The translations under genes and the position numbers were made by a program. From Brasenia schreberi (Eukaryota; Streptophyta; Magnoliopsida; Nymphaeales; Cabombaceae): a stretch of 64,000 nt of DNA. The stretch lies in assembly GCA_036023115.1 (NCBI GenBank), contig JAYKKT010000064.1:8812501-8876500 (forward strand), read 5' to 3'. Shown one piece after another: positions 31,239 through 42,349 of this stretch (position 1 is the first letter of the stretch; each line of letters starts with the position of its first letter). The notes beneath the pieces are model-generated. The model made no database searches. It saw only the letters and a program-made list of their open reading frames with translations, and was not told the origin of the DNA.

Positions 31239-33182
31239 CGCCCCCTCAAGTTGGGTCTTCAAGACTTGAAATACCCAACTTGCTGAGAGTCTTCTTTAGA
31301 TTGCATTTAGACACTGGCTTGGTAAGGATATCTACTAACTAAATGACAATCAATTTTAATATACTTGGTTCTCTCATGAAAGGACATGATTTGAGGCAAT
31401 TGGCAGCCTGGTTATCACAAACGAAGTCATCTGCGTTGACTTCCCAAATTGACGTTCTTGATTAATTGTTTCAATCCAAATATGTTCACAAGTTGCCTCA
31501 AACCATAGCTTTGTATTCCGCTTTCAAAGACTAGATCCTGGCAACAACACTCTTGTTTTCTTGCTTCTTCCACTCGGATTAGGCTGTTCCTCCTAACAAG
31601 CACACAAGATCCAAGTAGAATGCTGCCTATCCAAGGATCCCGCCTTAAGCTTGCCCAATCCGCATCGTAGTAACTAATTGCTTGTGTATGTCCTTTATCC
31701 TGTGATCATAGAGAAGTCCTTGCTGCGAGTGCTCCTTGTATATATCTTCGGGAAGATTCGAACCACAACATCCCAATGGTCGATGCCACATGGAGAATTC
31801 AAAATTGACTAACTACACTCACAAACAAAAGAAATATCAAGTCATTGTTAACATGCTGAGGTAATTCAAGCTTTCCAACTAATCTCTATATCTTCATAGG
31901 AATAATGGCTCCCCCCGATTTGGTAGAAGTTTCTGATGAACCGGGATCCATTGGAGTGTCAATAGGTCACCATCGATTTAACATGCCGCCTTGCCAAGTA
32001 TATATCTAAAGCATATTTCTCGAGAAAGTTAGGAAATAGCAATGCCTCATTGGTCTGAGCGAACTTCAATCCCAAAAAGGTATTTGAGTTTTCCCAAGTC
32101 CTTGTCTAAAAGTGACCGAAGAGTAATCGTATTTGGTTGTTGAATGCCATGATCAGTTTACCACCGTGATAACAATATCATCAACATACACTAACACATA
32201 GTAAACACATTTATGCTCGAACTCCGTTTGAACAAATAGAAGACCGAATGACTGCTTTACATCGTATCGGAGTCCAAAAGCTCGGACAGATGCCGTAACG
32301 TTAAACCAAGTTTCCCAAACCAAGCTCCGTCGAGCTTGTTTAAGCCTATGCTAGTAGGGATCGTTGCAGTTCAGTGCGTACTAATCCGTACCGATCACCA
32401 ATTTCAAATCCTCGAGTGTCGTAGACACGTATACTCTCTTCATGAAGTACGTTATTTAAAAATGCATTATTAACATCAATTTGATCGACCATCGAATGTG
32501 AGAGCCAAAGTTGAGAATTAACTCTCATGCTGTAGGTTTTACCACAGGAGAGAATGTTTCTGTAACTCAAGACCTCGTCATTGATGTAGCCTTTAGCTAC
32601 CAAACGGAGGCTTTCAGCCCAGATCGACATTAGAGCCATCGGGACCAACCTTCCGCTGTAAACGCACCCACAGAGCCGGCCCGACAACTAACTTACTAGG
32701 AGGCGAGAAACCGGTTCAGTATCCCGTTAGAATGTCGGGCGAGACGTCTCATCAATCATAGCTTATCACCAGGCGAGATGAGATAGTGCTTCTCCTGTGG
32801 TTTTTGGGAATGGAAGCGAAGAGGACAAATTCGAAAAAAAGTATAATATGAAGTAGAAAGGCAGTCGAGGAGAACTCAAAAAAGCATAAAGAGGATGAAG
32901 GGATTACGGGTAGACCATGTACCTTTTTGAAGAGAGCAATAGGAGGACTTTTCGTCGATGCGGGATCCAAACGCGGGAGAAGTGGTGGTGAAGGTGGTGA
33001 GTTGTCGAGCACATCTTTCCACGATGGGCATGGTACTAGTCAATGGACAAGAGCGATGACGATAGACAATAGGGGATTGTGGAGGACCGGGGAGAGGGAC
33101 TAGGACTTGATGAACTCTACGAGGCTAGGTGATATGATAACGGGAGAAGGGTTAAAGACGAGGGGGACGGGAAGTATAGTAT

Positions 33183-33982
33183 TTACTTTAGAAAGTTCTC
33201 GATAGATGAAGTAAAAAATGGTTGTTCAAAAGGTGACGTCGGCCCAGACGGACAGATAACGTCCTGAAATCGGGGAGAGATAACAACGGTATTCGAGAGA
33301 CGAGAATAACCAAGAAAGAGACACTTGAAAGCTTTAGTAGTGAGTTTGTCTTTTCCAAGAGTAAGATTGTGAACAAAATAGGTACAACCAAAAGATCGGA
33401 AGTGGAGGAATATCGTGAAGGCTGGAGTATTAGGGAAACAATAACGAGTGAGGAATTTTGTTATCCAAAGCGATGGAGGGCATACGATTAATGAGGTAGA
33501 CTGCTTCTCTCCAAAAAAAATTTGGAACATTATAGACAATTAAAAGAGTTCTAGCTACTTCTAGGATATGTCGATTTTTCCTTTCTGAAATACCATTTTG
33601 TTGTGGAGAATAAGGACATGAGGTCTGGTGTAAAATTCCCTTATCTGAAAAATATGACTTGAGTGATTGGGACATAAATTCTCCACCATTATCACTCCGA
33701 AATATCTTAATAGATTTCTGGAATTGTGTAAGCACAAACTGACAATAGATTGGAATAATATCTCACTTCCTCTTTCATCTTCATGAGATAGATAACAGTG
33801 AACCCAGTACAATCATCAATGAATGTAATGAAATATTTATGGCCATGTAAGGAAGTAATAGAACAGGGATCCCATATATCAGAATGAATAAGCTCAAAAG
33901 GTATAGAGGATTTATCTTCATTCAAAGGAAATGAAATGCGGTGGTGTTTAGTCTTTTGGCAAGTTTCACAGTTCAACTGCAA
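33183..33982 (-). pseudogene. Integrase region of the 5.5-kb copia
   Basis: Three overlapping frames, read from 33982 down, carry the zinc-binding tail (LNCETCQKTKHHRISFP), the first catalytic Asp region (FELIHSDIWDPCSI and FIDDCTGFTVIYLM), the second (FRSDNGGEFMSQ) and the Glu-bearing helix ([19 protein letters not shown]). Motifs are well preserved, but the coding is spread over different frames because of small indels. Confidence 0.85.
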
Positions 33983-34225
33983 ATTATTACAAGTGAAAAA
34001 TTCAGGTAAAAGGATTCTAATTTTTGAAAGAGGGAGATGCCCTAATCTTTGGTGTCATAAAGTCAAATTTCCTTTCTGCTTCTCTGTAATGGCTACGGCC
34101 TAAAATGTTGTTATTCTTGCCTCCTCGTAGACGTAGAGCCCTCTTCTCATGCTACCTTGACCAAAGGTCTTCCTTGTCCTCATATCCTGAAAGAAACATC
34201 CAGATGAATCAAATATTACTTTGCA

Positions 34226-34606
34226 CTATAAGTTTTGGGTAACAACAAATACTGATAATAAATTTACAGAAATATTAGGAACATGTAAAACATTCTTCAA
34301 TGCTCCAAGCGGTGTAGTGATACTTCCTTTTCCAAGGATGGGTGTATGGGATCCGTCGGCCAGTCTAATATTAATTTTTTTTGTAGCTAACTGGTAATTA
34401 TCAAAGAACTCTCTCTTACCTACCATATGATCGATAGCTCCAGAGTCAATTACCCAAATTCTGGATTGTGAAGTGTTTACATTACCATGAGCCATAAATG
34501 AGAAAGGATACGCCATAGTTGCTTGAGGTGTGGCAGCAGAAGTAGAGGCTGAAGTAGAAGGTGAATCATCCAGTCGAGCTTTTAACATCTCAATTTTCTT
34601 CTTCAT
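34226..34606 (-). pseudogene. Protease region of the 5.5-kb copia
   Basis: Open frame of 126 codons with the aspartic-protease signature VIDSGAIDHMVG (active-site D-S-G) followed by LADGSHTPILGKGSI and VLHVPNISVNLLSV, the usual copia protease tail. This segment is intact. Confidence 0.85.
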
Positions 34607-35191
34607 ATTTGTCAGTAAATCAACACTATTTTCTATAGTCTGTTTTTCACTTTGATCACTGCTAAAGTATGCTTTATTCGGCCTATGTTGATAATATGGG
34701 GGTTTACCTACAAGTTTCCAGCATGACTCCTTAGTGTGTCTTGATTTACCACAGTGTATACAAGTAAGTCTGTCTCATTCTTCTAAGGTAACTGATGACC
34801 TGCCTCTACCACGACCATAGCTTCTTCTACCATGAGAGTATGAGGAAGCAGAGGAAATCCTCCCAACAAATGTTGTTGTCTCTGAATTAGCCTTCATTTC
34901 TTTTTCCAAATATTTTCTGTCCTCTTCTCGAAGTAAAAGAGTATATATTGTACTGAGGGATGGAAGTTCTTCTCTACTGAGTATATTATTCTTCACAGTT
35001 TCATATTCAAGAGAAATACCCCACAAAAGATCAAAGACTTTCCGTTCTTCGAATTCTTCATTCCTTTTATGAGTGCATACTTGACACTTAGTTTTGGAAT
35101 AAAGTTGGAGTTCTTCCCATAAACCACGGAGTTTTGCATAATACTCACTGATCTTTCACCCTATCTACATTTTCTAATTTTCTCGATGAGG

Positions 35192-35554
35192 TCATATTTT
35201 TTGGCTATGTTCTTCCGTTGAACATATGCATCTTGAACAGCCACCCAAATATCTTTGGTAGTTTCCAAAAAACATGAATGTACTTTCAATAGAAGGTGTC
35301 ATAGATTGTAGAAGCCAAGCACTAACAAGTGCATTTTCTCTATGCCATCTCACATAAAGAGGATCGGTTGATGATGGTTGAGGAATCTCACCAGTAAGGT
35401 AGTCCCAATGCCCCCTGGCCATTACTGCAAGTTCAATAGATTGAGCCCATTGTAGATAATTCTTTCCATTCAACTTAGTATTGGTTATTTGGAAAGCTTC
35501 CCCTTTATCAACTGAATTTGATTCGCTTGAGTCTCCCACCTTAATCATTTTCAT
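35192..35554 (-). pseudogene. gag N-terminal part of the 5.5-kb copia
   Basis: Begins at ATG 35554 with MKMIKVGDSSESNSV and the copia gag signature KLNGKNYLQWAQSIELAVMA, then HWDYLTGEIPQP and ENALVSAWLLQSMTPSI. The frame breaks near residue 95. Gag continues in another frame (34775-35026). Confidence 0.85.
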
Positions 35555-36100
35555 GATTGAATAAACTCCTTAAAAAGAAATATCAAGAAGATAGACTTTT
35601 CCTGTAACCCAATCACACGTCTGATTACTTGCTTCGATATCAGCCTACAATGGGATGATATAATCAAGGAAATACGTTGATGAGAAGATTTACTGAAATG
35701 GATTATGATGGATGTCAATTGAGTTGAGTTTCTCCAAATTGAATGACTAGATAAAATCAAACTCCAGGCCACAAACAAGATCAGGAAATAAGCGAATCAT
35801 TCAAAAAAAAATCTGTTGCGCCAACTGTTCTGTGCGCCACTCTGATCTGTTGGAACGATTCCTTGATGTTGTTGTTGTTGAGTGACAGTCCACAGAATGT
35901 CCAACAGATTCCACTAACAACAAGTATGAAATAGAGTGTGCCAGCGATGTATTCTCTGTTTAGAATTCTATTGCTTAATAAATACAAAAAAATACCTGTT
36001 TGTCGACTTGATCAAGGAATACTTAAAATTTCTGCAGAAAATATTCAAGAACCAGATTCAGCCGATGCTTCAATCTCCACCATATGCTCTGATACCATGT

Positions 36101-36445
36101 TGTTGTTGTTCAACTTAATCATCAAAAAATATGAAAGAAATTAACGAGATTGAACAGAAAAAAAAAAATGACTACACTGAATTTGAGAATCGGCGCCCCT
36201 ATGGCTACCGCCAATTTTCTCTAATGGCAGTTACAACTTCATCAACCCTAACCACTCTTAGGGCTGTTTTATACAAGTTTATAACTTAAAAGATAGAAAT
36301 ACCCTTAACTTGACTCTCTAGTCACTGACTAAACATGATATCCAAATTGGATCAATAGTTGATCTAATTCGGTCCTACACAATTAAACTAAGACTACCAT
36401 ACACAAGAAATAAGAAAGCAACATATTAATTTATTCCTTTCAACA
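36101..36445 (-). repeat. LTR of the 5.5-kb copia (right)
   Basis: Partner of 30896-31238, directly followed by the target duplication ATTGT at 36446-36450. Confidence 0.93.
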
Positions 36446-39400
36446 ATTGTCACCAACAAACTCATCATCAGTAGGATATTCATCATGATCTTCAACTGAT
36501 GCCAACATGATGGGGTTGAAATTTGTTGCATTAGATTTCCTCTATTCATACCTTCTTCTTAGATTTTCGTTATATTGCACAAAAGTTAAGTCATTAAGCT
36601 TTTGATGCAATAATCTATTCCATTTCTTCGTATGAATCTAAGATAGGAGAAAAAATTTAGGTAAGTCATTAACTCAATAAAAAAACTTTCATTTAATTAT
36701 AGTGTAAATATAAAAGCATAATTCTTAATTTCTTATAATTTCAAAGGTACTCGAGTTGTATTCACATGGGGTGACATTATAAGTAAGACTCAAAACCTGT
36801 ATAGCAAAATTCTGCAATTTAGGGGATCCATAGCTAAAGGTCATCCACCATTCAACTATTATAAAAAGTTACAAATCATATGTAAATAATAAATTAATCA
36901 TATTGAAAAACCCTAAATAATATCTTAATAATAAAATAATTAAGAAAACAAAGTTGCTTGAATTAATTACCTGGTGCATATGCTTTCCTCGAACTTTAGC
37001 TACTTCTAGTCCAAAACCACTTGTTCCACTTCAATAACTCATAAGTTGCTGAGTGATTTGCGGTTGTTCTTCCTTACTTCATAGAAGTATAGCTATAACT
37101 TTAACCAAACCACCTTTAATCTCAGCATTAGATTCTATCACATTATAATCATAATACAACCCTAGATTCAGATACAATGCAGTAGTATGTAATGGCTTAT
37201 GCATTTGCCTGTCCCATCTTTTGTCTAAGATCTCCTAAATAAAAGCATATTGCTCTTCACATTAACTTATAAAACAATAAGATAAATGTTGTTATAAGAT
37301 TAATAAGTAAAGATTAACAAATAAAACACATAAAATTAAAATATTTATGTACCTTTATTTGTTCCTTTACATGATCCATCTTCTCATAGATGTAGTCCAT
37401 GACTGGTTTTTCATCCCTGTCAACCATTCGTAAAACATCTACCAAAGGACCCATTGCTCTAAATGAAAAACTAATGCCCTTTCAAAATCTAAGTTGCAAA
37501 ATTATTACCTTAGATTGCTTTTTTTTAATACTATGTGATAAAAGGGTATTTTTCCCATTGTTAAGAAATAACCATCGACCTTATAGCTTCTTTTGACTGC
37601 CACAAGCTGTCCAAGGTTAAGAATCTAGTAGCAAAACTTGTCACAGCCGGTTTATTTATGTCTTTTCCTCCTGTAAAATGTCCCATCATATGCAATATTT
37701 GTTCATGGTTATATAAAAATGTCACTAGATTCTTTGCCTCGCTGAAGATGCCTTTTAGTTTCTTTCTCTCAAATATCTTCAAGCATTAAATCTATATAAT
37801 GTGCAACACATGACATCCAAAACAAATAATTAAATTGAGCCATCAACATTCTACCAGCTGCAACATAATTTACTGCATTATTTGTGACCACCTGCACAAT
37901 ATTCTTCTCTCCAACCTCTAAGATTATTTCTTTTAATAATGTATACAATTTATTTGCATCTTCCACTTCATGGGATGCATTAATGGACTTAAGAAATATT
38001 ATAACTTTAGGATAATGCACAAAAAATTTTATTAGTGTCCTCTATTTTCTATCCGTCTATCCATCATACATAATAGAGCATCCATATATAGCCCAATACT
38101 TTCTGAATTCATTCGTAAACTCTTCCTACTTCCCTCTCCAAGAATGTTTCCCTTACTTCATGGTATGATGGAGCCTTCATTCAAAGTCCAAACTACCCTA
38201 TATCATTAATCATCACTTAAAAGCTAGGGGATCTGACAACATTAAAAGGGATTCTATTTAGATACATCCACGTGCTAATGGATATACATATTCGTTCTCT
38301 TTCTTCTTTCTTATATCGATTTTCTAATATAGCTTGTCGTAGTGAATTTGGCGATGAACACACAAATGAATCCATGGGCCCTAGTGGGTGCCTCTCACTA
38401 TGTTAGCTTTCATACTAGAAGCTTCTCCTCTATATGGAAATAAAATCTCTTCGGCCTTCTTCTTTGATGTATTATGCACATAAGTGTAATTTTTTTTTTA
38501 TTTCTTCAATTGCATTCTTGCAAGCTGCCACATTTTCACTTCTTCCCATTAAATGGTCATTGTATCTTGTTATTCTATTGGTAGAAACATGACTACATAA
38601 TGTACAAAATAATAACATATTATCCATCCTAGATTTTGTCAAACCCCAATTTCATCATCGATCCTTAGAAGCTTGGGGTCTATAGTTGTATGTTGGATTA
38701 AAAAACTGAATACCAATTGTATTACTAGTGCTTGTGCCACAACTACTACTGCCACAACAAGCAGGAGCACTTCATAATGATTCCATATTCACTATAAAAA
38801 AATAAGAATAATTGTTCAGTTAGCCAGAAACAGCACAAAACTACACAGTTTGTCACCACATAAGAATAATAGAACAATTTTTCCTTTTTTTATCCTCTAG
38901 TTGAAAAATCAAAAAGGGTCCATGTTAGCATAATACACAATGGAATTCTATCAGAGCTGAGTTAACAATCTGGGTGTTGCAAACCCTTTCTCTTTGTTAT
39001 AATAGTAAGGCGAAAGCAAGGTATGTTTGCAACGTCTAGGCAGCGAACTCATCACCTTTATATTGTGAGCGTATTGCTTAGTAGACCTGACCTTCTATTG
39101 CGGGTGTAGCTTTAACTAATGAAAATGAGTTTTAGTTTTAACCTTAAGATTGATACAACAACAAACTAAAGGGCACACCACAAGAAAGCTCAAAATCTGT
39201 GAGGCCACCAGGGAAGTTAGAGGAGGGAAGTTCAAGTTCATCACTCGAGATCTCGTCAGTAAGAGTCACAATGGGTTTTGGGTCTTGTCGTGACCATTAA
39301 CAATGTGTTGACTATAACTGTAGCAACTCTAATTGTAAAACGCTATAATAGATAGCACTGAAGTCTCAAAGAGACGAGCAACATCATTGGTCGATGGCCT

Positions 39401-39699
39401 AGTAATGATGAATGTCATAGAAAGTGTGCAAATATGATAACGCATTATTTTGAAGAATCTGAAAGCTCAATCAATTGAAAAAGAAAAGGGAACTTACATG
39501 CGGCGTGGATGACAACGGCGAATGATGGAGGTGGCGGTGGCGACGGTCAATGTCGGTGCAATTGATGGTGGAGAGAGCAGCATGAGAGGCGGGAGAGAGA
39601 CAATGACGTAGTGGTAGATGACGGAGGTGGTGACAGCGGCCGTTGATGTTTGCTACTGATGCAGGAGACACGACAACGTATCATCTTAGGTTTTATGTA

Positions 39700-40095
39700 C
39701 TTTGGATCGGGTCACTCCAATAGATATTGGATAGACACACAAAAATAGTTTCTTCATCTATTTCTTATATCATCATTTGCCACTAGAATTTTTTCATCCT
39801 CGTCTTTGATGCATCTAACAGAATTAAGATCCTTAGTTTTCTTATCTCTAGCCCTAACTATCCTAAAAATATCTCTTTCACCCTCTTTTGAGTTGAGTTT
39901 TTATATAAATCCTCTCAAATTTTAGTTTTTGCTTCACTGATGGCCTTTTTCGCTTCTTTTTTTGCTTTCTTATAAGTCTCTAAAGTTTCACTAGTTTTCT
40001 TAGCATAATGTAATTTGTAACATGCCCTCTTTACCTTGATTTTATTTTGCACTACTTCACTCTACCACCAAGCTCTTTTTGTACTGGCTTTCCCC
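39700..40095 (-). pseudogene. LINE reverse-transcriptase fragment
   Basis: The minus strand reads KVKRACYKLHYAKKTSETL, YKKAKKEAKKAISEAKTKI, then SKEGERDIFRIVRARDKKTK and CIKDEDEKILVANDDIRNR. This is the segment between endonuclease and RT seen in plant LINEs often mis-annotated as craniofacial-development-protein-like. A stop follows DDIRNR and no RT core follows, so it is a short dead fragment in the hAT right arm. Confidence 0.75.
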
Positions 40096-40200
40096 CTGTT
40101 TGAACTTCATGATGAGCTATTTTTTAAACTGAGATTTTCTAGGAAGTCTCAATGTTTCCTTTTCGGTACCTTAATGGATGATGCATGTTGACGTGGGCAA

Positions 40201-40242
40201 CAACAACAACTAAGCCTTTTCCCATACTAGATGGGCATGCGA
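40201..40242 (-). mobile_element. 42-bp retroposon tail with 10-bp TSD
   Basis: CAACAACAACTAAGCC through ACTAGATGGGCATGCGA is flanked on both sides by ACGTGGGCAA (40191-40200 and 40243-40252). It is the extreme 3' end of the family seen at 10216-10410 and 21634-21775, with nearly everything 5' missing. Confidence 0.8.
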
Positions 40243-40538
40243 ACGTGGGCAATTTGATTTTATTGGCTGGAGGTTGAAAGTATTGAGGAGAATATTTATA
40301 ACTTCCATCACTTTTTGTGTTCATATTTAGTTAGTCTTATAAGAAATTAAAAAATGTTAGTGCTACAATAGGACGTGAATGAGTAATCATCATTGTGAAG
40401 AACCATTTAGTATAAAAACTTGATCTTTGGTATAGATAAACAAAATCTAGTTATTGAAACGGATATGCTGAAATAAGTCGAGAAGGGAATATGGCTATTG
40501 TTACATATTGAACGTGGAGTCTATCTACTACAAAATCG

Positions 40539-40640
40539 CCATGCTTATTGATCAGGATGTGCTTGCTAGAATGGTTGATTCAATCAAACCCATGCTTATT
40601 GATTAGGATGTGCTTGCTAGAATGGTTGATTCAATCAAAC
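40539..40640. repeat. 51-bp tandem duplication
   Basis: CCATGCTTATTGATCAGG at 40539 and CCATGCTTATTGATTAGG at 40590, each followed by the same ATGTGCTTGCTAGAATGG block. One base differs, so it is recent. Confidence 0.9.
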
Positions 40641-41237
40641 CGAGTGTTGAAATTCTGTGTACGTGCAAGTAAATATGAACTCCGCCACTATTGTTTGGCC
40701 TTTATTTAATAGCTTGCAGATATTCTGGCCTGGACTTCATATGCTTATTTGTATTTACTGCAAACTGTTTTAGTTTGTTTTTTTTCAGCATATTTATTCT
40801 TTCCATGTCATAAAGCTAGGTGGATATGGCCACCTAAGCTCACATGCTTCAACCATATAACATTTGTGGACATACCCCATGCATGAGCGGTGTTTATCAG
40901 TGACTACATTGAAAGAAGTATTTAATTCGTCTTTCTTGTTAGTGAATAATTTATCGATGGCACATAGCTTCTTTCTTTTTAATGTTATCCCATTGTATCA
41001 TGGAGCTTTAGTTTTCTACTTTGTTTATAGTGTTGGTGTTCATGAAGATTGTGACCTTCGAGTAATGGTTTAAAGCATAGAATCTTCTCAGTCACAAACA
41101 ATGACCTAGCAAAAGATCATCAATGACATCTCGTAAGTTATTAAACTTCTTGGTATTCTTTTCTCCTTTTTACATCTTTTTTTTTCATAAAGTACTCAAT
41201 TCTGACTTCGGTTGTATCTTTCTTATGTTTTTGTGTT

Positions 41238-41437
41238 TCTTTAGAAGTTAGAAGTAGAATTTGTTTATTTAGTTTGATTCATATTTATGAAAGAGGTGGT
41301 TGTGTTTCTTGATATTTCTTAGAAATTGGAGAACTCATTATATATATAATTTTTTTATCATAAATAAAAGTGTATGGCTAAATCCGCTATATCAGGGTCG
41401 ACCGCTAACAATCCGCTAACCGCTATTGATAACATAG
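41238..41437. repeat. Right inverted end of hAT element
   Basis: Reverse complement of the left end with few changes. It lacks the long (TA)n expansion, so it is about 55 bp shorter. Confidence 0.85.
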
Positions 41438-41826
41438 ACATAGACCATAAGAAAGAACATAATTGGCATGAACGGGAAGGTGACGACATCTTCTGTTAGA
41501 TCACGTGTTTCACGTTGTTCTGGTCCATACTCTGTAGAAGAACTGCTTATGCATGGCATGTACCTCCACCCTTGAATCATAGCACAAGTAGATGCCTTTT
41601 TTTGGCTTTCTTTGTCCCTAACTAGGGAGAATGAAATGTCATCCTTGCAAGAGAATCGTACAACCGATGATAGATGATCAAATATCATGAATGGACAATA
41701 CATCGTGCTATCACCGATGTCCAGAAACCGTTCTGCGGCCACTACTTCAGTTTCATGATGCATGGTAGTACCATCATAACACTTGTTCTTCCAAAGTTGG
41801 ATGGTACTCAAAAACCTTTTGGTCAA
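41416..41826 (-). pseudogene. Unidentified 136-codon open frame next to the hAT end
   Basis: Minus-strand frame with ETEVVAAERFLDIGDSTMYC and IFDHLSSVVRFSCKDDISFS. I do not recognise a family. Its last codons run into the hAT terminal repeat (YVYVINSG), so its present stop is supplied by the transposon. It may be a piece of a host exon cut by the insertion, or chance. Confidence 0.35.
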
Positions 41827-41925
41827 CGAACGCCTTACAAATTCTGGGTGAAGAGATTTCCTCGCCTTTTCACATTGTTTTGCTGTGGAAGACTAGTTGG
41901 GATTCTTCCTTGTTGGTTCTTCTTC

Positions 41926-42330
41926 ATTCTTACGGGCATTTCATCAAACACTTTACGTGCAAAGTTAACATCCCTCTTGAAAAATTCATCAAACAGTTGA
42001 CATGCACGTGTGTGTTCCTCTCCAAGTTGAAGTCACTGGAAGTCTTCCCCGTGACCCATGACTTCTTCATTCTTACGGGCATTTCATCAAACACTTTACG
42101 TGCAGAGTTAACTTCCCTCTTGAAAATTTCATCAAACACTTTACGTGCACGTGCGTGTTCCTCTGCAAGTTGAAGTCACTGGAAGTTTTCCCCATGACCC
42201 AGTGACTTATTCAGTCTTACGGGCATTTCATCAAACACTTTACATGTAGAGTTAACATCCCTCTTGAAAATTTCATCAAACAGTTGACATACACGTGCGT
42301 GTTCCTCTGCAAGTTGAAGTCACTAGATGT
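41926..42330 (-). repeat. Three tandem ~143-154-bp copies, PPR-like in translation
   Basis: TCTTACGGGCATTTCATCAA occurs at 41928, 42071 and 42225. Each is followed by a CCCTCTTGAAAAxTTCATCAAAC block and CTCTxCAAGTTGAAGTCACT. On the minus strand part of the unit reads EEHARARKVFDEIFKREVN and SARKVFDEMPVRMKK. ARKVFDEMPVR is the phrasing of plant PPR repeats, but no PPR array is present and the copies differ in frame. Confidence 0.75.
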
Positions 42331-42349
42331 TTTTCCCGTGACCTAAGCT

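Larger units (their letters stand above)
30896..36445 (-). mobile_element. Ty1/copia retrotransposon inside the hAT transposase gene
   Basis: LTRs at 30896-31238 and 36101-36445 are about 97% identical. The target duplication is ATTGT (30891-30895 and 36446-36450). Primer site GCTCTGATACCA lies at 36086-36097, and polypurine tract CGCCCCCTCAAGTTGGG follows 31238. Minus-strand order: gag from ATG at 35554 (TKLNGKNYLQWAQSIELAVM), further gag 34775-35026, zinc knuckle CIHCGKSRHTKESC (about 34725-34770), protease (WVIDSGAIDHMVG, 34226-34606), integrase (33183-33982: HSDIWDPCSITSLHGHKYF, SDNGGEFMSQS, QQNGISERKNRHI), RT (32346-32687, DVNNAFL) with YVDD at 32177-32188, and RNase H (about 31250-31600). 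It is frameshifted in several places, so it looks non-autonomous, but it is the youngest large element here. Confidence 0.93.
30667..38786 (-). pseudogene. hAT transposase pseudogene, split by copia
   Basis: The minus-strand reading starts near 38786. It passes a degenerate BED zinc finger (CTLCSHVSTNRITRYNDHLM, about 38520-38610), then a DUF659-type core at 37769-38020 (FLKSINASHEVEDANKLYTL, VVTNNAVNYVAAGR, CVAHYIDLMLEDI) and 37561-37782 (KPAVTSFATRFLTL). The C-terminal hAT dimerisation domain follows (WWMTFSYGSPKLQNFAIQVL, about 36740-36850). At 36450 the copia element begins. Beyond it the frame resumes at 30895 (NDESLTW) and runs to a stop at 30667-30669 after an acidic tail (EEREDEEEEELEKHRTF-like). 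There are several in-frame stops, for example directly after DESLTW, so it is not functional. Confidence 0.8.
38790..41237. other. hAT element right arm
   Basis: Apart from the LINE and retroposon fragments it holds a GC-richer block at 39480-39680 and a short plus-strand ORF 40864-41073 without a known domain. No gene is supported. Confidence 0.5.
28907..41437 (-). mobile_element. 12.5-kb decayed hAT element with other elements nested inside
   Basis: The left end CTATGTTATCAATA (28907) is matched by the inverted right end TATTGATAACATAG (to 41437). Behind them lie long inverted subterminal regions (28907-29161 and about 41238-41437) rich in TTAGCGG/TAGCGG repeats, sharing GATATAGCGG, ACTTTTATTTATGAT and TTTCTAAGAAATATCAAG. 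Inside, on the minus strand, is a hAT transposase pseudogene (38786-30667) interrupted by a copia element. LINE and retroposon fragments lie in the right arm. No clean 8-bp target duplication is visible, so the ends may have eroded, or the two ends could belong to separate copies. The transposase between them favours one element. Confidence 0.72.

Noticed and set aside
28907..41437. CRISPR array or integron-like repeats, because of the TAGCGG repeats at the ends
   Set aside because: The repeats are irregular, lie in inverted terminal regions of a hAT element, and the DNA is clearly from a plant nucleus.
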